A DNA stretch of 64,000 nucleotides from Isoptericola dokdonensis DS-3 (GTDB lineage Bacteria; Actinomycetota; Actinomycetes; Actinomycetales; Cellulomonadaceae): the NCBI RefSeq assembly GCF_001636295.1, contig NZ_CP014209.1, positions 2,294,001 through 2,358,000 on the forward strand, written 5' to 3'. Below the pieces are notes generated by a model. It was not told the origin of the DNA, did no database searches, and saw nothing but the letters and a program-made list of their open reading frames with translations. Positions 8,846 through 17,955 of this stretch are shown piece after piece. A program made the position numbers and the translations under genes. How positions within the stretch are numbered: position 1 is the first letter of the stretch; the number at the start of each line of letters is the position of its first letter.

Positions 8846-8882
8846 CGCGGGTGGTGCCCGGGCCTCCCGGGCACCACCCGCG
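8846..8882. terminator. Bidirectional terminator hairpin
   Basis: Perfect 17-bp GC-rich arms (8846-8862 and 8866-8882) with a 3-nt loop sit between the convergent FAD oxidoreductase and Gfo/Idh genes. Confidence 0.85.
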
Positions 8883-8889
8883 GCGTCGC

Positions 8890-10005
8890 TCAGCCCCGCC
8901 AGACCTCGGGCGCGGTGAGCGGGACGAGCGGCGGGACGGCGGGGGCCGTCGTCATCGCCAGCCGCTCCCCCGTGCCGGCGGACGTCAGCAGACCGGACAT
9001 GACCTCCATGACGTGCAGGCCGACGTCGCCGCCGGCCCGCGGAGCGCCACCGGCGTCACCGGTCCCGGCGGCCCCGGCCATCTCCAGCAGGCCGATCCCG
9101 CGCCCGGCATCCGCGAACCCGGCACTGGGCTCCAGCACCTCCCAGCCGTCGCCGCCGAGCCGGTTCAGCTCGACGTCGCCGGCGAACCGGTTGGGATCGG
9201 GCACCACGAGCGAGCCCTCGGTGCCGTGCACCTCGATCGGGCGCGCGTGCGAGGCGACGGCGTCGAAGCTCACCGTGACCGTCGACAGCGCCCCGCCGAC
9301 GTGCCCGAGGACGCCCGTGACGTGCGTGGCGACCTCGACGGGGACCTGCTCCCCCGCCCGCGGGCCCGACCCGATCGTGCGGGCGTCCCGCGACCGCGAC
9401 GCCGCTCCCTGCACCCACGCGACCGGGCCGAGCAGGTGCACCAGGCTGGTCAGGTAGTACGGGCCCATGTCGAGCAGCGGGCCACCGCCCGGCGCGTAGT
9501 AGAAGCCGGGGTTCGGGTGCCACCGCTCGTGGCCGGCCGACACCCAGGTCGCCACGGCCGCCGTCGGCGTCCCCAGCAGCCCGGCCTCGACCGCCGCCCG
9601 CGCCGTCTGGACCCCCGTGCCGAGCACCGTGTCCGGGGCGCAGCCCACCCGGGTGCCCGCCGCCGCGGCGGCGTCCATGACCGTGCGGGAGGCGGCCAGG
9701 TCGACCGCGAGCGGCTTCTCGCCGAACCGGTCCTTGCCCGCCGCGGCGCAGGCGAGCGCGACCTGCGCGTGCACGCCGGGCGTGGTGAGGTCCAGCACCG
9801 TGGCGACGTCGTCGCCCGCGAGCAGGTCGTCGAGGTCGGCCGCGACCCGCGCGCCCGGCAGGCCCGCGGCGACCTCGTGCGCCCGATCCCGGTCGAGGTC
9901 GGTCACCGCGGCCACCCGCACCCGCGGGTGCCCGGCCAGCGTGGCCAGGTACTGCTTCGAGATGACCCCCAGGCCGACGATCCCTACACCGTGCGGCTCG
10001 CCCAC
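8890..10005 (-). CDS. Gfo/Idh/MocA-family NAD(P)-dependent oxidoreductase
   Basis: A 371-residue sugar or cyclitol dehydrogenase-like protein. The Rossmann motif GIVGLGVISKQ is at the N-terminus and the family EKP motif is in RFGEKPLAVD at about residue 95. The C-terminal alpha/beta sheet domain includes GPLLDMGPYYLTSL. The GTG start at 10005 has GGAG about 12 nt upstream and lies inside the end of the ThuA-like gene (22-bp overlap), so the two form one transcription unit. ThuA plus Gfo/Idh pairs usually belong to sugar catabolism; the substrate is not readable here. Confidence 0.9.
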   Translation of the reverse strand: MGEPHGVGIVGLGVISKQYLATLAGHPRVRVAAVTDLDRDRAHEVAAGLPGARVAADLDDLLAGDDVATVLDLTTPGVHAQVALACAAAGKDRFGEKPLAVDLAASRTVMDAAAAAGTRVGCAPDTVLGTGVQTARAAVEAGLLGTPTAAVATWVSAGHERWHPNPGFYYAPGGGPLLDMGPYYLTSLVHLLGPVAWVQGAASRSRDARTIGSGPRAGEQVPVEVATHVTGVLGHVGGALSTVTVSFDAVASHARPIEVHGTEGSLVVPDPNRFAGDVELNRLGGDGWEVLEPSAGFADAGRGIGLLEMAGAAGTGDAGGAPRAGGDVGLHVMEVMSGLLTSAGTGERLAMTTAPAVPPLVPLTAPEVWRG

Positions 10006-10682
10006 AGCAGCCCCCTCTCCACGATGGTGCGGACGGTCGGCTCCGCCAGGACGTCCGGCGCGTGCCCCGGGGTCGCGACGAACACCCGGCCCGCGCCCCA
10101 CTGCCGCGTCCACACGGCCGGGGACATCACCGGGCGGTGCCACGGCTGGTCGTCCCGGGCGGGGTGGGTCGTGGTGGCGAGCACGTCGATCAGGTCGTCG
10201 TGCAGCACCCAGTACTGCTCGGTGACCAGCTCGACGTCGTCGAGGCCGCGCGTGATCTCGTGCTCCCGGCCGAGGTCGGTGAGCTCGATCGTGTGCGGCA
10301 CGAAGTTGTCCGCCGCTCCGCCGGCACGCTCCGCGACCGGCTTGCCGGGGTGGCTCGCGAACTGCCCGCCGACGAGCTGCAGGTAGTCCGAGCTGGCGCG
10401 GAACGAGTCCGCGATGCCCCCGTGCCACCCGGCCAGGCCGGTCCCGGCCTCCACGGCGGCCCGCAGCCCGCCGAGCGCGTCGCCGCTGATCTGCGCCATC
10501 GTGACGCACTGCAGGACGAGGTCCGTGGCCGCCATCGTGGCGGCGTCGGCGTAGACCTCGACGTCCTCCTCGACGCGCACCTCGAACCCCTCGGCCCGCA
10601 GGAAGGGGATGAACAGGTCGGTCGTCTCGCGGGGGGAGTGCCCCTCCCAGCCGCCGCGGACCACCAGTGCTCTGCGTGTCAT
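9984..10682 (-). CDS. ThuA-like (trehalose-utilisation) domain protein
   Basis: A 232-residue protein of the ThuA / type 1 glutamine amidotransferase-like fold. It has the N-terminal strand ALVVRGGWEGHSP, the central GWHGGIADSF motif and the C-terminal ATPGHAPDVL segment. It starts at ATG 10682 with AGAGG five bases upstream. It is the first gene of a two-gene operon with the Gfo/Idh oxidoreductase. ThuA proteins are linked to carbohydrate utilisation, but the reaction is not established, so only a sugar-metabolism role is suggested. Confidence 0.88.
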   Translation of the reverse strand: MTRRALVVRGGWEGHSPRETTDLFIPFLRAEGFEVRVEEDVEVYADAATMAATDLVLQCVTMAQISGDALGGLRAAVEAGTGLAGWHGGIADSFRASSDYLQLVGGQFASHPGKPVAERAGGAADNFVPHTIELTDLGREHEITRGLDDVELVTEQYWVLHDDLIDVLATTTHPARDDQPWHRPVMSPAVWTRQWGAGRVFVATPGHAPDVLAEPTVRTIVERGLLWASRTV

Positions 10683-10739
10683 GACACCTCTTCGTCGTCG
10701 AATGTGAGCGATCACCACCCTAACCATCCGGCCGCGGGG

Positions 10740-12167
10740 TCAGTCGGGAGAACCCGCGGCGAGACCCGAGACGATGGCGTCGAGCGCCCGGTCGAGCTCG
10801 TCGTCGGTGACGCCGCCGAACCCCAGCACCAGCCCGGTGAGCGGCGCGCTGCGGCAGTGGTCGGCCAGGAGGGGGAGCCGGAAGCCGGCGCGGGCCGCGG
10901 CGTCACGGGCTCGCCGCGCCGCCGCCGCCGAGGTGAGCCACGTCGAGTACATCCCGGCCGACGTCGCCGCGGGCGTCGCGTGGGGCGACAGCCGGTCGGC
11001 GACCCGGCGCGCCCGCCGCGCGTACACCCCGCGGGCCGTCCGCACGGTGACGTCCAGCCAGCCGTCGCGGAGCAGGGCCAGCATCGCCCGCTGCGACGGC
11101 CACGAGAAGTCGCCGTGCACCGCCTCGCGCCGCGCCAGCACGGCCTCGTGCAGCGGGCGGGGAAGCACCGCCCAGCCGAGCCGCAGGCCCGGCGGCGCCG
11201 ACTTCGACGCCGTCCCGAGGTACGCGACGCGGTCCCGGTCGAGCGCCGCGAGCGCCGGCACGGGGGCGACGTCGTAGCGCAGCTCGGAGTCGTAGTCGTC
11301 CTCGACGACCAGGGTGCCGGTCGCGCGGGCGGCGTCCAGCAGGGCGAGGCGGTCGGCGGCGGGCATGACCCGGCCGAGCGGGTGCTGGTGCGCCGGGGTG
11401 ACGTAGGCGGCCACGAGCCCGTGCAGGCCGGCGGCCGTGTGCTGCTGCTCGGCGGGCAGGTCGACGACGTCGCGCCCGCCGTCCCGCGCGGTGGCGACGG
11501 CCGCGCGGTAGCCCGGGTCCTCGATGCCCACCGGTCCGGGCGGCAGGGTGGCGAGCACCTCGCGCAGCGCTGCCGTGATGCCGGCGGTGACCAGCACGTC
11601 GTCGGCGTCGACGACGAGCCCGCGCGTCGTGGCGAGCCGGGCGGCGAGCGCCGTCCGCAGCTCGGGCAGCCCGGCGGGGTCGCCGTAGCCGCGTGGCGGC
11701 GTCGCGGTGGACACCTCCCGCCACGCGCGCCGCCACACCGCCGCGTGCCGCGGGTCGATCCACGGCTCGCCCGCGCTGAGGGGGACGAGCCCGGCCGGTG
11801 CGCTCGGTACGCTCGCGCCCGCGCGATCCCCCGCCGGGCGGCCGGGTCGCGGTGCGCCGGGAGCCGCCCCGACGTCGGCGCGCGACGTCCTGCCGTCGTC
11901 CGGCCGCACGGTTGCGCGGACGGCGTGCGACGCGACGAAGGTCCCCGCGCCGCGCCGGGCCTCGAGCCAGCCCTCGGCGAGGAGCTGGTCGTAGGCCTGC
12001 TCGGTGACGGACCGCGAGACGCCGAGCTCGGCGGCGAGCGCGCGCGTGCTGGGCAGCCGGTCGCCCGTGCGCAGCGTGCCGGCGGCGAGCAGGTCGCGGA
12101 CCTGCCGGGCGAGCTGGGCGGTCAGCGGGTCGGTGGAGCGGCGCTCGAGGTGCACGGGCAGCGGCAC
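10740..12167 (-). CDS. MocR-type PLP-dependent transcriptional regulator (GntR + aminotransferase)
   Basis: A 475-residue fusion. The N-terminal GntR winged helix (residues 1-75, including RLPSTRALAAELGVSRSV) is joined by a linker to a class-I aminotransferase-like domain with the PLP-lysine motif GTASKSAPPGLRLGW. Such proteins sense PLP or its adducts. The GTG start at 12167 has AGGAC six bases upstream; longer versions would run into the divergent promoter. It faces a pyridoxamine-phosphate-oxidase-like gene, a pairing common for MocR regulators of vitamin B6 or flavin-binding partners. Confidence 0.92.
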   Translation of the reverse strand: MPLPVHLERRSTDPLTAQLARQVRDLLAAGTLRTGDRLPSTRALAAELGVSRSVTEQAYDQLLAEGWLEARRGAGTFVASHAVRATVRPDDGRTSRADVGAAPGAPRPGRPAGDRAGASVPSAPAGLVPLSAGEPWIDPRHAAVWRRAWREVSTATPPRGYGDPAGLPELRTALAARLATTRGLVVDADDVLVTAGITAALREVLATLPPGPVGIEDPGYRAAVATARDGGRDVVDLPAEQQHTAAGLHGLVAAYVTPAHQHPLGRVMPAADRLALLDAARATGTLVVEDDYDSELRYDVAPVPALAALDRDRVAYLGTASKSAPPGLRLGWAVLPRPLHEAVLARREAVHGDFSWPSQRAMLALLRDGWLDVTVRTARGVYARRARRVADRLSPHATPAATSAGMYSTWLTSAAAARRARDAAARAGFRLPLLADHCRSAPLTGLVLGFGGVTDDELDRALDAIVSGLAAGSPD

Positions 12168-12170
12168 GAC

Positions 12171-12202
12171 AGTGTCCTGTTCGACTGGGCGAGAAGTGGC
12201 CC
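12171..12202. promoter_or_regulatory. Possible MocR direct-repeat operator
   Basis: AGTGTCCT (12171-12178) and AGTGGCCC (12195-12202) form an imperfect direct repeat with 24-bp periodicity inside the 70-bp divergent region between the MocR gene and the PNPOx-like gene. MocR/GabR-type regulators usually bind direct repeats. Binding is inferred from position. Confidence 0.35.
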
Positions 12203-12237
12203 TTCCGAGCAGGCCAATACACCTCCAGGGTAGGACC

Positions 12238-12951
12238 ATGACGACGCTCTCCCCCGCCGGGCTGTCCCCCACCGAGCGGACCACCGTGCGCCGCGGCCGG
12301 AACCGGGCCGTGACCGACCGCGACGCCCTGCACGACCTGCTCGCCGACGGTCTCGTCGCGCACCTCGGCGTCGTCGTCGGCGACCACCCGGTGGTGCTGC
12401 CCAGCGCGTACGCCGTCGACCTCGACGGGCCCGACGACGGCGGCACCCTCTACGTGCACGGCTCCGTCGCGGCCCGCTGGCTCACCACCGCGACGGACAC
12501 CACCGTCTGCGTCACCGTCACCGAGCTCGACGGCCTCGTGCTCGCCAGGTCCGGGTTCCACCACTCCATGAACTACCGCTCCGCCGTCGTCATCGGGCGG
12601 GCGCGGCTGGTCGTCGACGACGCCGAACGGGTGCGCGCGCTCGACGCGATCGTCGACCACCTGGCACCCGGCCGGTCCGCGACCCTGCGCCCCGCCACCC
12701 GCAAGGAGCTCGCCGCCACCGCCGTCCTCGCCGTCCCGCTCCGGGAGGCGTCGATGAAGGCCCGCGCGGGCGGCCCGGTCGACGAGGAGGCCGACGTCGC
12801 CGCCGGCGGCTGGGCCGGGCACGTGCCCGTGCGCCGCGTCCTCGACCCCGCCGTCACCGCACCCGACGCTGTCGGGCCGGTCCCGGCGCACGTCGTCGAC
12901 CGCGTGGCGACGCCGCCTGCCCCCCAGCAGCCGGCAGACGCGCCCGCCTAG
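12238..12951 (+). CDS. Pyridoxamine 5'-phosphate oxidase-family (flavin-binding) protein
   Basis: A 237-residue split-barrel flavin-binding protein of the NimA / PNPOx-like family. Conserved features include the N-terminal RGRNRAVTDRDALHDLL, the strand YVHGSVAARWL and the SGFHHSMNYRSAVVIGRARLV block that usually lines the FMN site. The C-terminal 40 residues are Pro/Ala-rich. It starts at ATG 12238 with AGGA just upstream and is divergent from the MocR regulator, which probably controls it. It could be a FMN-dependent reductase or a B6-related oxidase; the sequence does not decide. Confidence 0.88.
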   Translation: MTTLSPAGLSPTERTTVRRGRNRAVTDRDALHDLLADGLVAHLGVVVGDHPVVLPSAYAVDLDGPDDGGTLYVHGSVAARWLTTATDTTVCVTVTELDGLVLARSGFHHSMNYRSAVVIGRARLVVDDAERVRALDAIVDHLAPGRSATLRPATRKELAATAVLAVPLREASMKARAGGPVDEEADVAAGGWAGHVPVRRVLDPAVTAPDAVGPVPAHVVDRVATPPAPQQPADAPA

Positions 12952-12969
12952 TCGGCGCCGGTCGTCAGG

Positions 12970-13266
12970 TCACGTCGCGGGTGCGGGCTTCGTCGCGGCG
13001 CCGTCGAGCCAGAGGGTGTCGGACTCGTCGCGGTGGGTGCCGGTGGTGCCGACGTGCTTGTCACCGATGCCCGGGCCCTTGGTGATCACGTGCACCATCG
13101 CCATGCCGTGCCCGCGGCCGAGACCGTAGTCGGCGGCGAGCCACTCGAGGATCGGGGCGGCCTTCGTGTCGGGGCCGAACCCCTTCGCCGTGGCCTCGTC
13201 GAGCAGGGCACGGGGGGTCTTGCCGGTCTTCTTCTCGACGGCGTCGAGGTAGGCCTGGAACGACAT
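12970..13266 (-). CDS. DUF4287-domain protein
   Basis: A 98-residue protein that is almost entirely one DUF4287-like unit: SFQAYLDAVEKKTGKTP at the N-terminus and DYGLGRGHGMAMVHVI in the middle, followed by a short Thr/Ala tail. The start is firm because AAGGAGGA lies three bases before the ATG. The function of this domain is unknown. It appears monocistronic, between the PNPOx-like gene and the CopD-CtaG gene. Confidence 0.88.
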   Translation of the reverse strand: MSFQAYLDAVEKKTGKTPRALLDEATAKGFGPDTKAAPILEWLAADYGLGRGHGMAMVHVITKGPGIGDKHVGTTGTHRDESDTLWLDGAATKPAPAT

Positions 13267-13332
13267 GCTTCCTCCTTGAGCAGGGGCCGCCGTGCGCGGC
13301 CCGTCAGATCGGACGTCCGACGCACCCCGGAC

Positions 13333-15369
13333 TCATCGGTCGTCGGGGCGGTCGCGATCCGCCATCTGCGCGAGCATCGCGTTGTAGGCGACGAGGTCGG
13401 CGTCGCCGTCCCGCTCGGCCTTGCGGTCCTGGCGGCGGGCCTCCCGCTCGTCCGAGCGGGTCCACTGGATCGCCACGGCGATGGCGAGCACCACGGTGGG
13501 CAGCTCGCCGATGCCCCAGGCGATGGCTCCGCCCAGCTGCTGGTCGTCGATGGCGGACTCGCCCCAGGGGCGGCCCATGTTGCCGTACCAGTCGGCCACC
13601 AGCAGGGACGTGCCGGTGGTGAGCACGACCCCGAAGAAGGCGTGGAACACCATCGTGGCGAACAGCAGCAGCAGCCGCTGCGGGTACGGCGGGCGTTGCG
13701 GGCCCGGGTCGATGCCGACGAGGGCGTTGGCGAACAGGTACCCGGCGAGCGTGAAGTGGACGACCATCCACACGTGCCCGGCGTGGTTGGTGAGCGCCCA
13801 CTCGAACACGGGCGTGAAGTAGAACGCGACCATGCCGCCGGCGAACAGCACCGCGGCCACCACGGGTCGGGCCATGAACTCCCCGACGCGGGAGTGCACG
13901 AGCCCGAGCACCCACTCGCGCGGCCCGCGGGACCCGTCCTTGCGGACGGGCACCGCGCGCAGCAGCAGGGTGACGGGCGCCGCGAGCACCAGCAGCAGCG
14001 GCACCACCATGGCGAGGATCATGTGCTGCGTCATGTGGCCGCTGAAGACGACGTGCCCGTAGACCGCGGGGCCGCCGTTGGTGACCCACAGCATGACGAC
14101 CATGCCCGCGCACCAGGAGATCGTGCGGCCCACCGGCCACCTGTCGCCGCGACGACGCAGCCGCAGCGCCCAGCGCACGTAGACCACGGCCCCCGCCACG
14201 CACGCGACGGCGAACAGCGGGTCGAACGACCACTCGGTGAAGTACCGCCCCACCGTCGACTCGGGCGGCAGCGGGTAGCCGGTGAGCTGGTAGGCCGGGG
14301 AGGCGTCCACCGGGGTCTCGTCCGGCACGGGCGGTGCGGAGGATCCGAGGGCGACGGCGACACCGGACACCGCACCGATGGTCGCGAGCTCCGCGGCCAG
14401 CAGCTGCCAGTACAGGCGCCGCACGCGCCCCGGGTCGCGCTCCAGCCGACCGACGACCCACCGGCGGTGTGCGAGACCGAACCCGCCGAGCGCGAGCAGC
14501 AGCACCGCCTTGACGATGAGCAGGATCCCGTACCGGGTGAGCAGGTCCGCGGGCTCCTCGATGCGGATCAGGCCGCTCAGCACCCCGGACAGGCCCACGA
14601 GCACGAGGCACCACGCGGCGACCGGGGAGAACCGGGCGACGGCGGACGCGGCGAGCCGGTCGTCGTCGCGGGCGCTGCCGGTGCGGGTGAGGACGACGAC
14701 GAGCAGCGCCGCGAGCCCACCCACCCACAGGGCGGCGCCGACGAGGTGCAGCAGCATCGCGTTGACGGCGAGGTCGTGGTTGACCGCGCCCGCCGCGTGC
14801 CCGGTGGTCGACTGCAGCGCGAGGGCGATCGCGGGCAGCGCGGCCGTCCACAGTGCGCCGACCGGCCCGCGCACCCCCAGGGCGAGCGCGGAGGTCACGG
14901 CAGCCAGCAGGATCGTCCACAACCGGATCTGGCCGAGCTCGACGTCCTGCACGAACTGCCACAGGCCCTGACCGAACGCCTGGTCGGACGGCGAGATGGT
15001 CGAGACGTACGAGTACTCCAGGACGAGCTGGACCACCGCCGCGACCGCCCACGCGCTGGCGGCCCACCCGGCCACGCTGAGCACACGTTCCAGGTGGCGG
15101 CCCGGCGGAAGCAGGAACGCGGCCGCGAACAGCCCGCCGAGCGTCACCGCCACCCCGAGCTCGGTGAGCACCCCGGCGACGGGCAGCCCGAACCGCACGA
15201 GCGCCCCGGGGTCGCTGAACGTCCCCAGGGGGGCGAAGGCGTCGGTGAACGACCCGGCGAGGAGCAGCGCGAGCAGCGCCACCACGACGGCGCCCGGCCC
15301 GGCGGCGACCAGCCACCAGGGGCGCGCGGACGCCGGTGCGCGACGGGACGTGGTGGCGGTGGCGGTCAC
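13333..15369 (-). CDS. CopD / CtaG (caa3 assembly) fusion membrane protein
   Basis: A 678-residue multi-pass membrane protein. The N-terminal half resembles the CopD copper-resistance domain (His-containing helices such as STTGHAAG and LLHLVGAALWVGGL). The C-terminal half resembles CtaG, the cytochrome c oxidase assembly protein, with HMTQHMIL, NHAGHVWMVVHF and MVFHAFFGV His-rich helices. This CopD-CtaG arrangement is common in actinobacteria and is linked to copper delivery to the terminal oxidase. It starts with GTG at 15369; the tail is charged and cytoplasmic. No oxidase genes are adjacent. Confidence 0.9.
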   Translation of the reverse strand: MTATATTSRRAPASARPWWLVAAGPGAVVVALLALLLAGSFTDAFAPLGTFSDPGALVRFGLPVAGVLTELGVAVTLGGLFAAAFLLPPGRHLERVLSVAGWAASAWAVAAVVQLVLEYSYVSTISPSDQAFGQGLWQFVQDVELGQIRLWTILLAAVTSALALGVRGPVGALWTAALPAIALALQSTTGHAAGAVNHDLAVNAMLLHLVGAALWVGGLAALLVVVLTRTGSARDDDRLAASAVARFSPVAAWCLVLVGLSGVLSGLIRIEEPADLLTRYGILLIVKAVLLLALGGFGLAHRRWVVGRLERDPGRVRRLYWQLLAAELATIGAVSGVAVALGSSAPPVPDETPVDASPAYQLTGYPLPPESTVGRYFTEWSFDPLFAVACVAGAVVYVRWALRLRRRGDRWPVGRTISWCAGMVVMLWVTNGGPAVYGHVVFSGHMTQHMILAMVVPLLLVLAAPVTLLLRAVPVRKDGSRGPREWVLGLVHSRVGEFMARPVVAAVLFAGGMVAFYFTPVFEWALTNHAGHVWMVVHFTLAGYLFANALVGIDPGPQRPPYPQRLLLLFATMVFHAFFGVVLTTGTSLLVADWYGNMGRPWGESAIDDQQLGGAIAWGIGELPTVVLAIAVAIQWTRSDEREARRQDRKAERDGDADLVAYNAMLAQMADRDRPDDR

Positions 15370-15485
15370 GCCGTCCAGCCTAGGCGCAGCCGGGGCGCCG
15401 CCCCGACGGCCCCGCTGTGACACTGACCGCCGCGATCTGACACCGACCACCACGAGATCGACCCACCCGGGCCGATCTCGGCGGC

Positions 15486-16949
15486 TCAGCCCCAGACGAG
15501 GCCGTGCGCCGGGTCCTCCAGCACGCGGGCGACGTCGGCGAGGAACCGCGAACCGAGCCCGCCGTCGACGAGGCGGTGGTCGACGCTCAGCGCGAGCTGC
15601 GTGACCCAGCGCGGCTTGATCTTCCCCTTGTGCACCCACGGCTGGCGCCGGATCGCGCCGAACGCGAGGATGCCCGCCTCCCCCGGGTTGAGGATGGGGG
15701 TGCCCGTGTCGATGCCGAACACGCCCACGTTCGTGATGGTGAACGTGCCGTCCGACATCGCGGTCGGCGTCGTCCGCCCGGCGCGCGCCGTCGCCGTCAG
15801 CTCCCCGATCGCCTGCGCGAGCCCGAGCAGCTCGAGGCGGTGGGCGTCCTTGACGTTCGGCACGACGAGCCCGCGCGGGGTGGCCGCGGCGATCCCCAGG
15901 TTCACGTAGTGCTTGTAGACGATCTCCTGGGCGGCGTCGTCCCAGCTCGCGTTGATCTCCGGGTGCCGCTTGACCGCCAGGAGCACCGCCTTGGCGGCGA
16001 TGAGCAGCGGCGTGACGCGGACGTCGGCGAAGTCGCGGTCGGCCTTGAGCTTCTCGACCAGCTTCATCGTGCGCGTCACGTCCACCGTGTGGAAGACCGT
16101 GACGTGCGGGGCGGTGAACGCGCTGGCCACCATCGCCTCGGCCGTGCGCTTGCGGACGCTCTTGACCGGCACGCGGGTGGTGCGGCCGTCGTAGGACACG
16201 TCGCCCGACGACGCCCACGGCGCGTCGTCGTCGGGGTACGTCGCGAGCCGGCGCGGCTCGGCCGCGTCGTGGTGGGCGACGACGTCCTCCCGGGTCACGA
16301 TGCCGCCCGGACCGGTGGGGTGCACCGACGCGAGGTCCACCCCGAGGTCCTGGGCGAGCTTGCGCACCGGCGGCTTCGCGAGCACCCGGGGACGGGCGGA
16401 CGACGGCCCACCGGTCACGGGATCAGCGGCCGGCACGCTCACCATCGCCCGCGCGAGGCCGGGCTGCTGCTCGGGTACCGGTGCGGGCGCCGGTGCCGGA
16501 GCGGGAGCCGGCGCGGGGGCCGGCGCGGGGGCCGACACCGTGGCGGCCGGCGTCGGCGCGGCAGGAGTACCGGCGGCGCGGCGACGGCGACGTGCACCGC
16601 CCGCCTCGCCCGTGCCGTACCCGACGAGCACGGCACCGGACCCGGCGTCGGCCGCCGGCGTCTGCTCGGGAGCGGGGGCGGCGTCGGCCGAGGAACCAGA
16701 GCCGGAGCCGATCTCGATGATGGGGACACCGACGTCGACCGTCGTGCCCTCCTCGGCCAGCAGTGCCGTCACCGTGCCCGCCCAGGGCGACGGGAGCTCG
16801 ACGAGCGACTTGGCCGTCTCGATCTCGACCAGGACCTGGTTGACCGCGACGGTGTCGCCGACGGCGACCTTCCACTCGACGATCTCGGCCTCGGTGAGAC
16901 CTTCGCCGACGTCCGGCAGGGGGAAGCGCTGCGTGCTCTGCGTGGTCAT
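15486..16949 (-). CDS. 2-oxoacid dehydrogenase E2 (dihydrolipoamide acyltransferase)
   Basis: A 487-residue E2 subunit. One lipoyl domain (residues 1-80) carries the lipoylated lysine in ETAKS (Lys47). A 60-residue Ala/Pro swinging linker follows, then a peripheral-subunit-binding domain ([19 protein letters not shown], about 190-230) and the catalytic acyltransferase domain with [10 protein letters not shown] near the C-terminus (His458, Asp462). It is the last gene of the E1alpha-E1beta-E2 operon. A single lipoyl domain and this gene order fit a branched-chain-type complex, but a pyruvate-type complex is possible. E3 must come from elsewhere. Confidence 0.95.
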   Translation of the reverse strand: MTTQSTQRFPLPDVGEGLTEAEIVEWKVAVGDTVAVNQVLVEIETAKSLVELPSPWAGTVTALLAEEGTTVDVGVPIIEIGSGSGSSADAAPAPEQTPAADAGSGAVLVGYGTGEAGGARRRRRAAGTPAAPTPAATVSAPAPAPAPAPAPAPAPAPVPEQQPGLARAMVSVPAADPVTGGPSSARPRVLAKPPVRKLAQDLGVDLASVHPTGPGGIVTREDVVAHHDAAEPRRLATYPDDDAPWASSGDVSYDGRTTRVPVKSVRKRTAEAMVASAFTAPHVTVFHTVDVTRTMKLVEKLKADRDFADVRVTPLLIAAKAVLLAVKRHPEINASWDDAAQEIVYKHYVNLGIAAATPRGLVVPNVKDAHRLELLGLAQAIGELTATARAGRTTPTAMSDGTFTITNVGVFGIDTGTPILNPGEAGILAFGAIRRQPWVHKGKIKPRWVTQLALSVDHRLVDGGLGSRFLADVARVLEDPAHGLVWG

Positions 16950-16968
16950 CTCGGGTTCTCCGGCGTTC

Positions 16969-17955
16969 TCAGTGGGCCAGCGCGCGGTCGACGGCGTCCA
17001 GGACGCGGTCGACGCTCGGCAGGTAGTCGTGCTCGATCTTCGCCACCGGGTAGGGCGCGTGGAACCCGCCGACGCGCAGCACCGGCGCCTCGAGGGAGTA
17101 GAAGCACTCCTCCGAGATCCGGGCGGCGAGCTCGGCGCCCGCACCGAGGAACGTCGGGGCCTCGTGCACGACGACGCAGCGACCGGTCCGGCGCACCGAC
17201 GCGGCGACCGTGGGGACGTCCATCGGGGAGATCGACCGCAGGTCGACGACCTCGGCGCTCGTGCCCTCGGCGGCCAGGGCGTCGGCCGCGGACAGCGCGG
17301 TCGCGACCGTCGGGCCGTAGGCGACCAGCGTGACGTCGGCGCCGTCTCGCACGACCCGGGCCGTGCCCAGCACGTCGGCGGGCACCGGGGCGTCGAGGTC
17401 CACGTCGCCCTTGGTCCAGTAGCGGCCCTTGGGCTCGAAGAACACGACCGGGTCCGGCGACGCGACGGCCGCGCGGATCATGTCGTAGGCGTCCTGCGGG
17501 GTGGACGGCGACACGACCCGCAGCCCGGCGGTGTGCGCGAACAGCGTCTCCGGCGACTCCGAGTGGTGCTCGACCGCGCCGATACCGCCGCCGTACGGGA
17601 TGCGGATGACGACGGGCACCTGCACCCGGCCGCCGGTGCGCGAGTGCAGCTTGGACAGCTGGGTGGTGATCTGGTCGAAGGCGGGGAACACGAAACCGTC
17701 GAACTGGATCTCGCACACCGGGCGGTAGCCGCGCATCGCGAGCCCGATCGCCGTGCCGACGATCCCCGACTCCGCCAACGGCGTGTCCACGACGCGGTGC
17801 TCGCCGAAGTCCTTCTGCAGGCCGTCCGTCACCCGGAAGACCCCGCCGAGCCGGCCGATGTCCTCCCCCATGAGCATGACCTTGTCGTCGCCCTCGAGGG
17901 TGGCGCGCAGCCCGGCGGTGATCGCCTTGGCCAGCGGCATCGTCTGCGTGCTCAT
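16969..17955 (-). CDS. 2-oxoacid dehydrogenase E1 beta subunit
   Basis: A 328-residue E1beta (transketolase-like pyrimidine-binding) subunit. MGEDIG near residue 29, [11 protein letters not shown] and the [17 protein letters not shown] block are typical, and the C-terminal transketolase domain ends with VGGFHAPYP. The ATG at 17955 has GAGGAGG seven bases upstream and overlaps the E1alpha stop by 4 nt. It pairs with E1alpha to decarboxylate a 2-oxoacid using TPP. Confidence 0.96.
   Translation of the reverse strand: MSTQTMPLAKAITAGLRATLEGDDKVMLMGEDIGRLGGVFRVTDGLQKDFGEHRVVDTPLAESGIVGTAIGLAMRGYRPVCEIQFDGFVFPAFDQITTQLSKLHSRTGGRVQVPVVIRIPYGGGIGAVEHHSESPETLFAHTAGLRVVSPSTPQDAYDMIRAAVASPDPVVFFEPKGRYWTKGDVDLDAPVPADVLGTARVVRDGADVTLVAYGPTVATALSAADALAAEGTSAEVVDLRSISPMDVPTVAASVRRTGRCVVVHEAPTFLGAGAELAARISEECFYSLEAPVLRVGGFHAPYPVAKIEHDYLPSVDRVLDAVDRALAH

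Noticed and set aside
15420..15480. Tandem-looking CTGACAC/CTGTGACACTGACC motifs and CGAGATCG/CGATCTCG pair
   Set aside because: Copies are short and irregular; the 8-bp pair with a 12-base loop is too weak to call a terminator with confidence.
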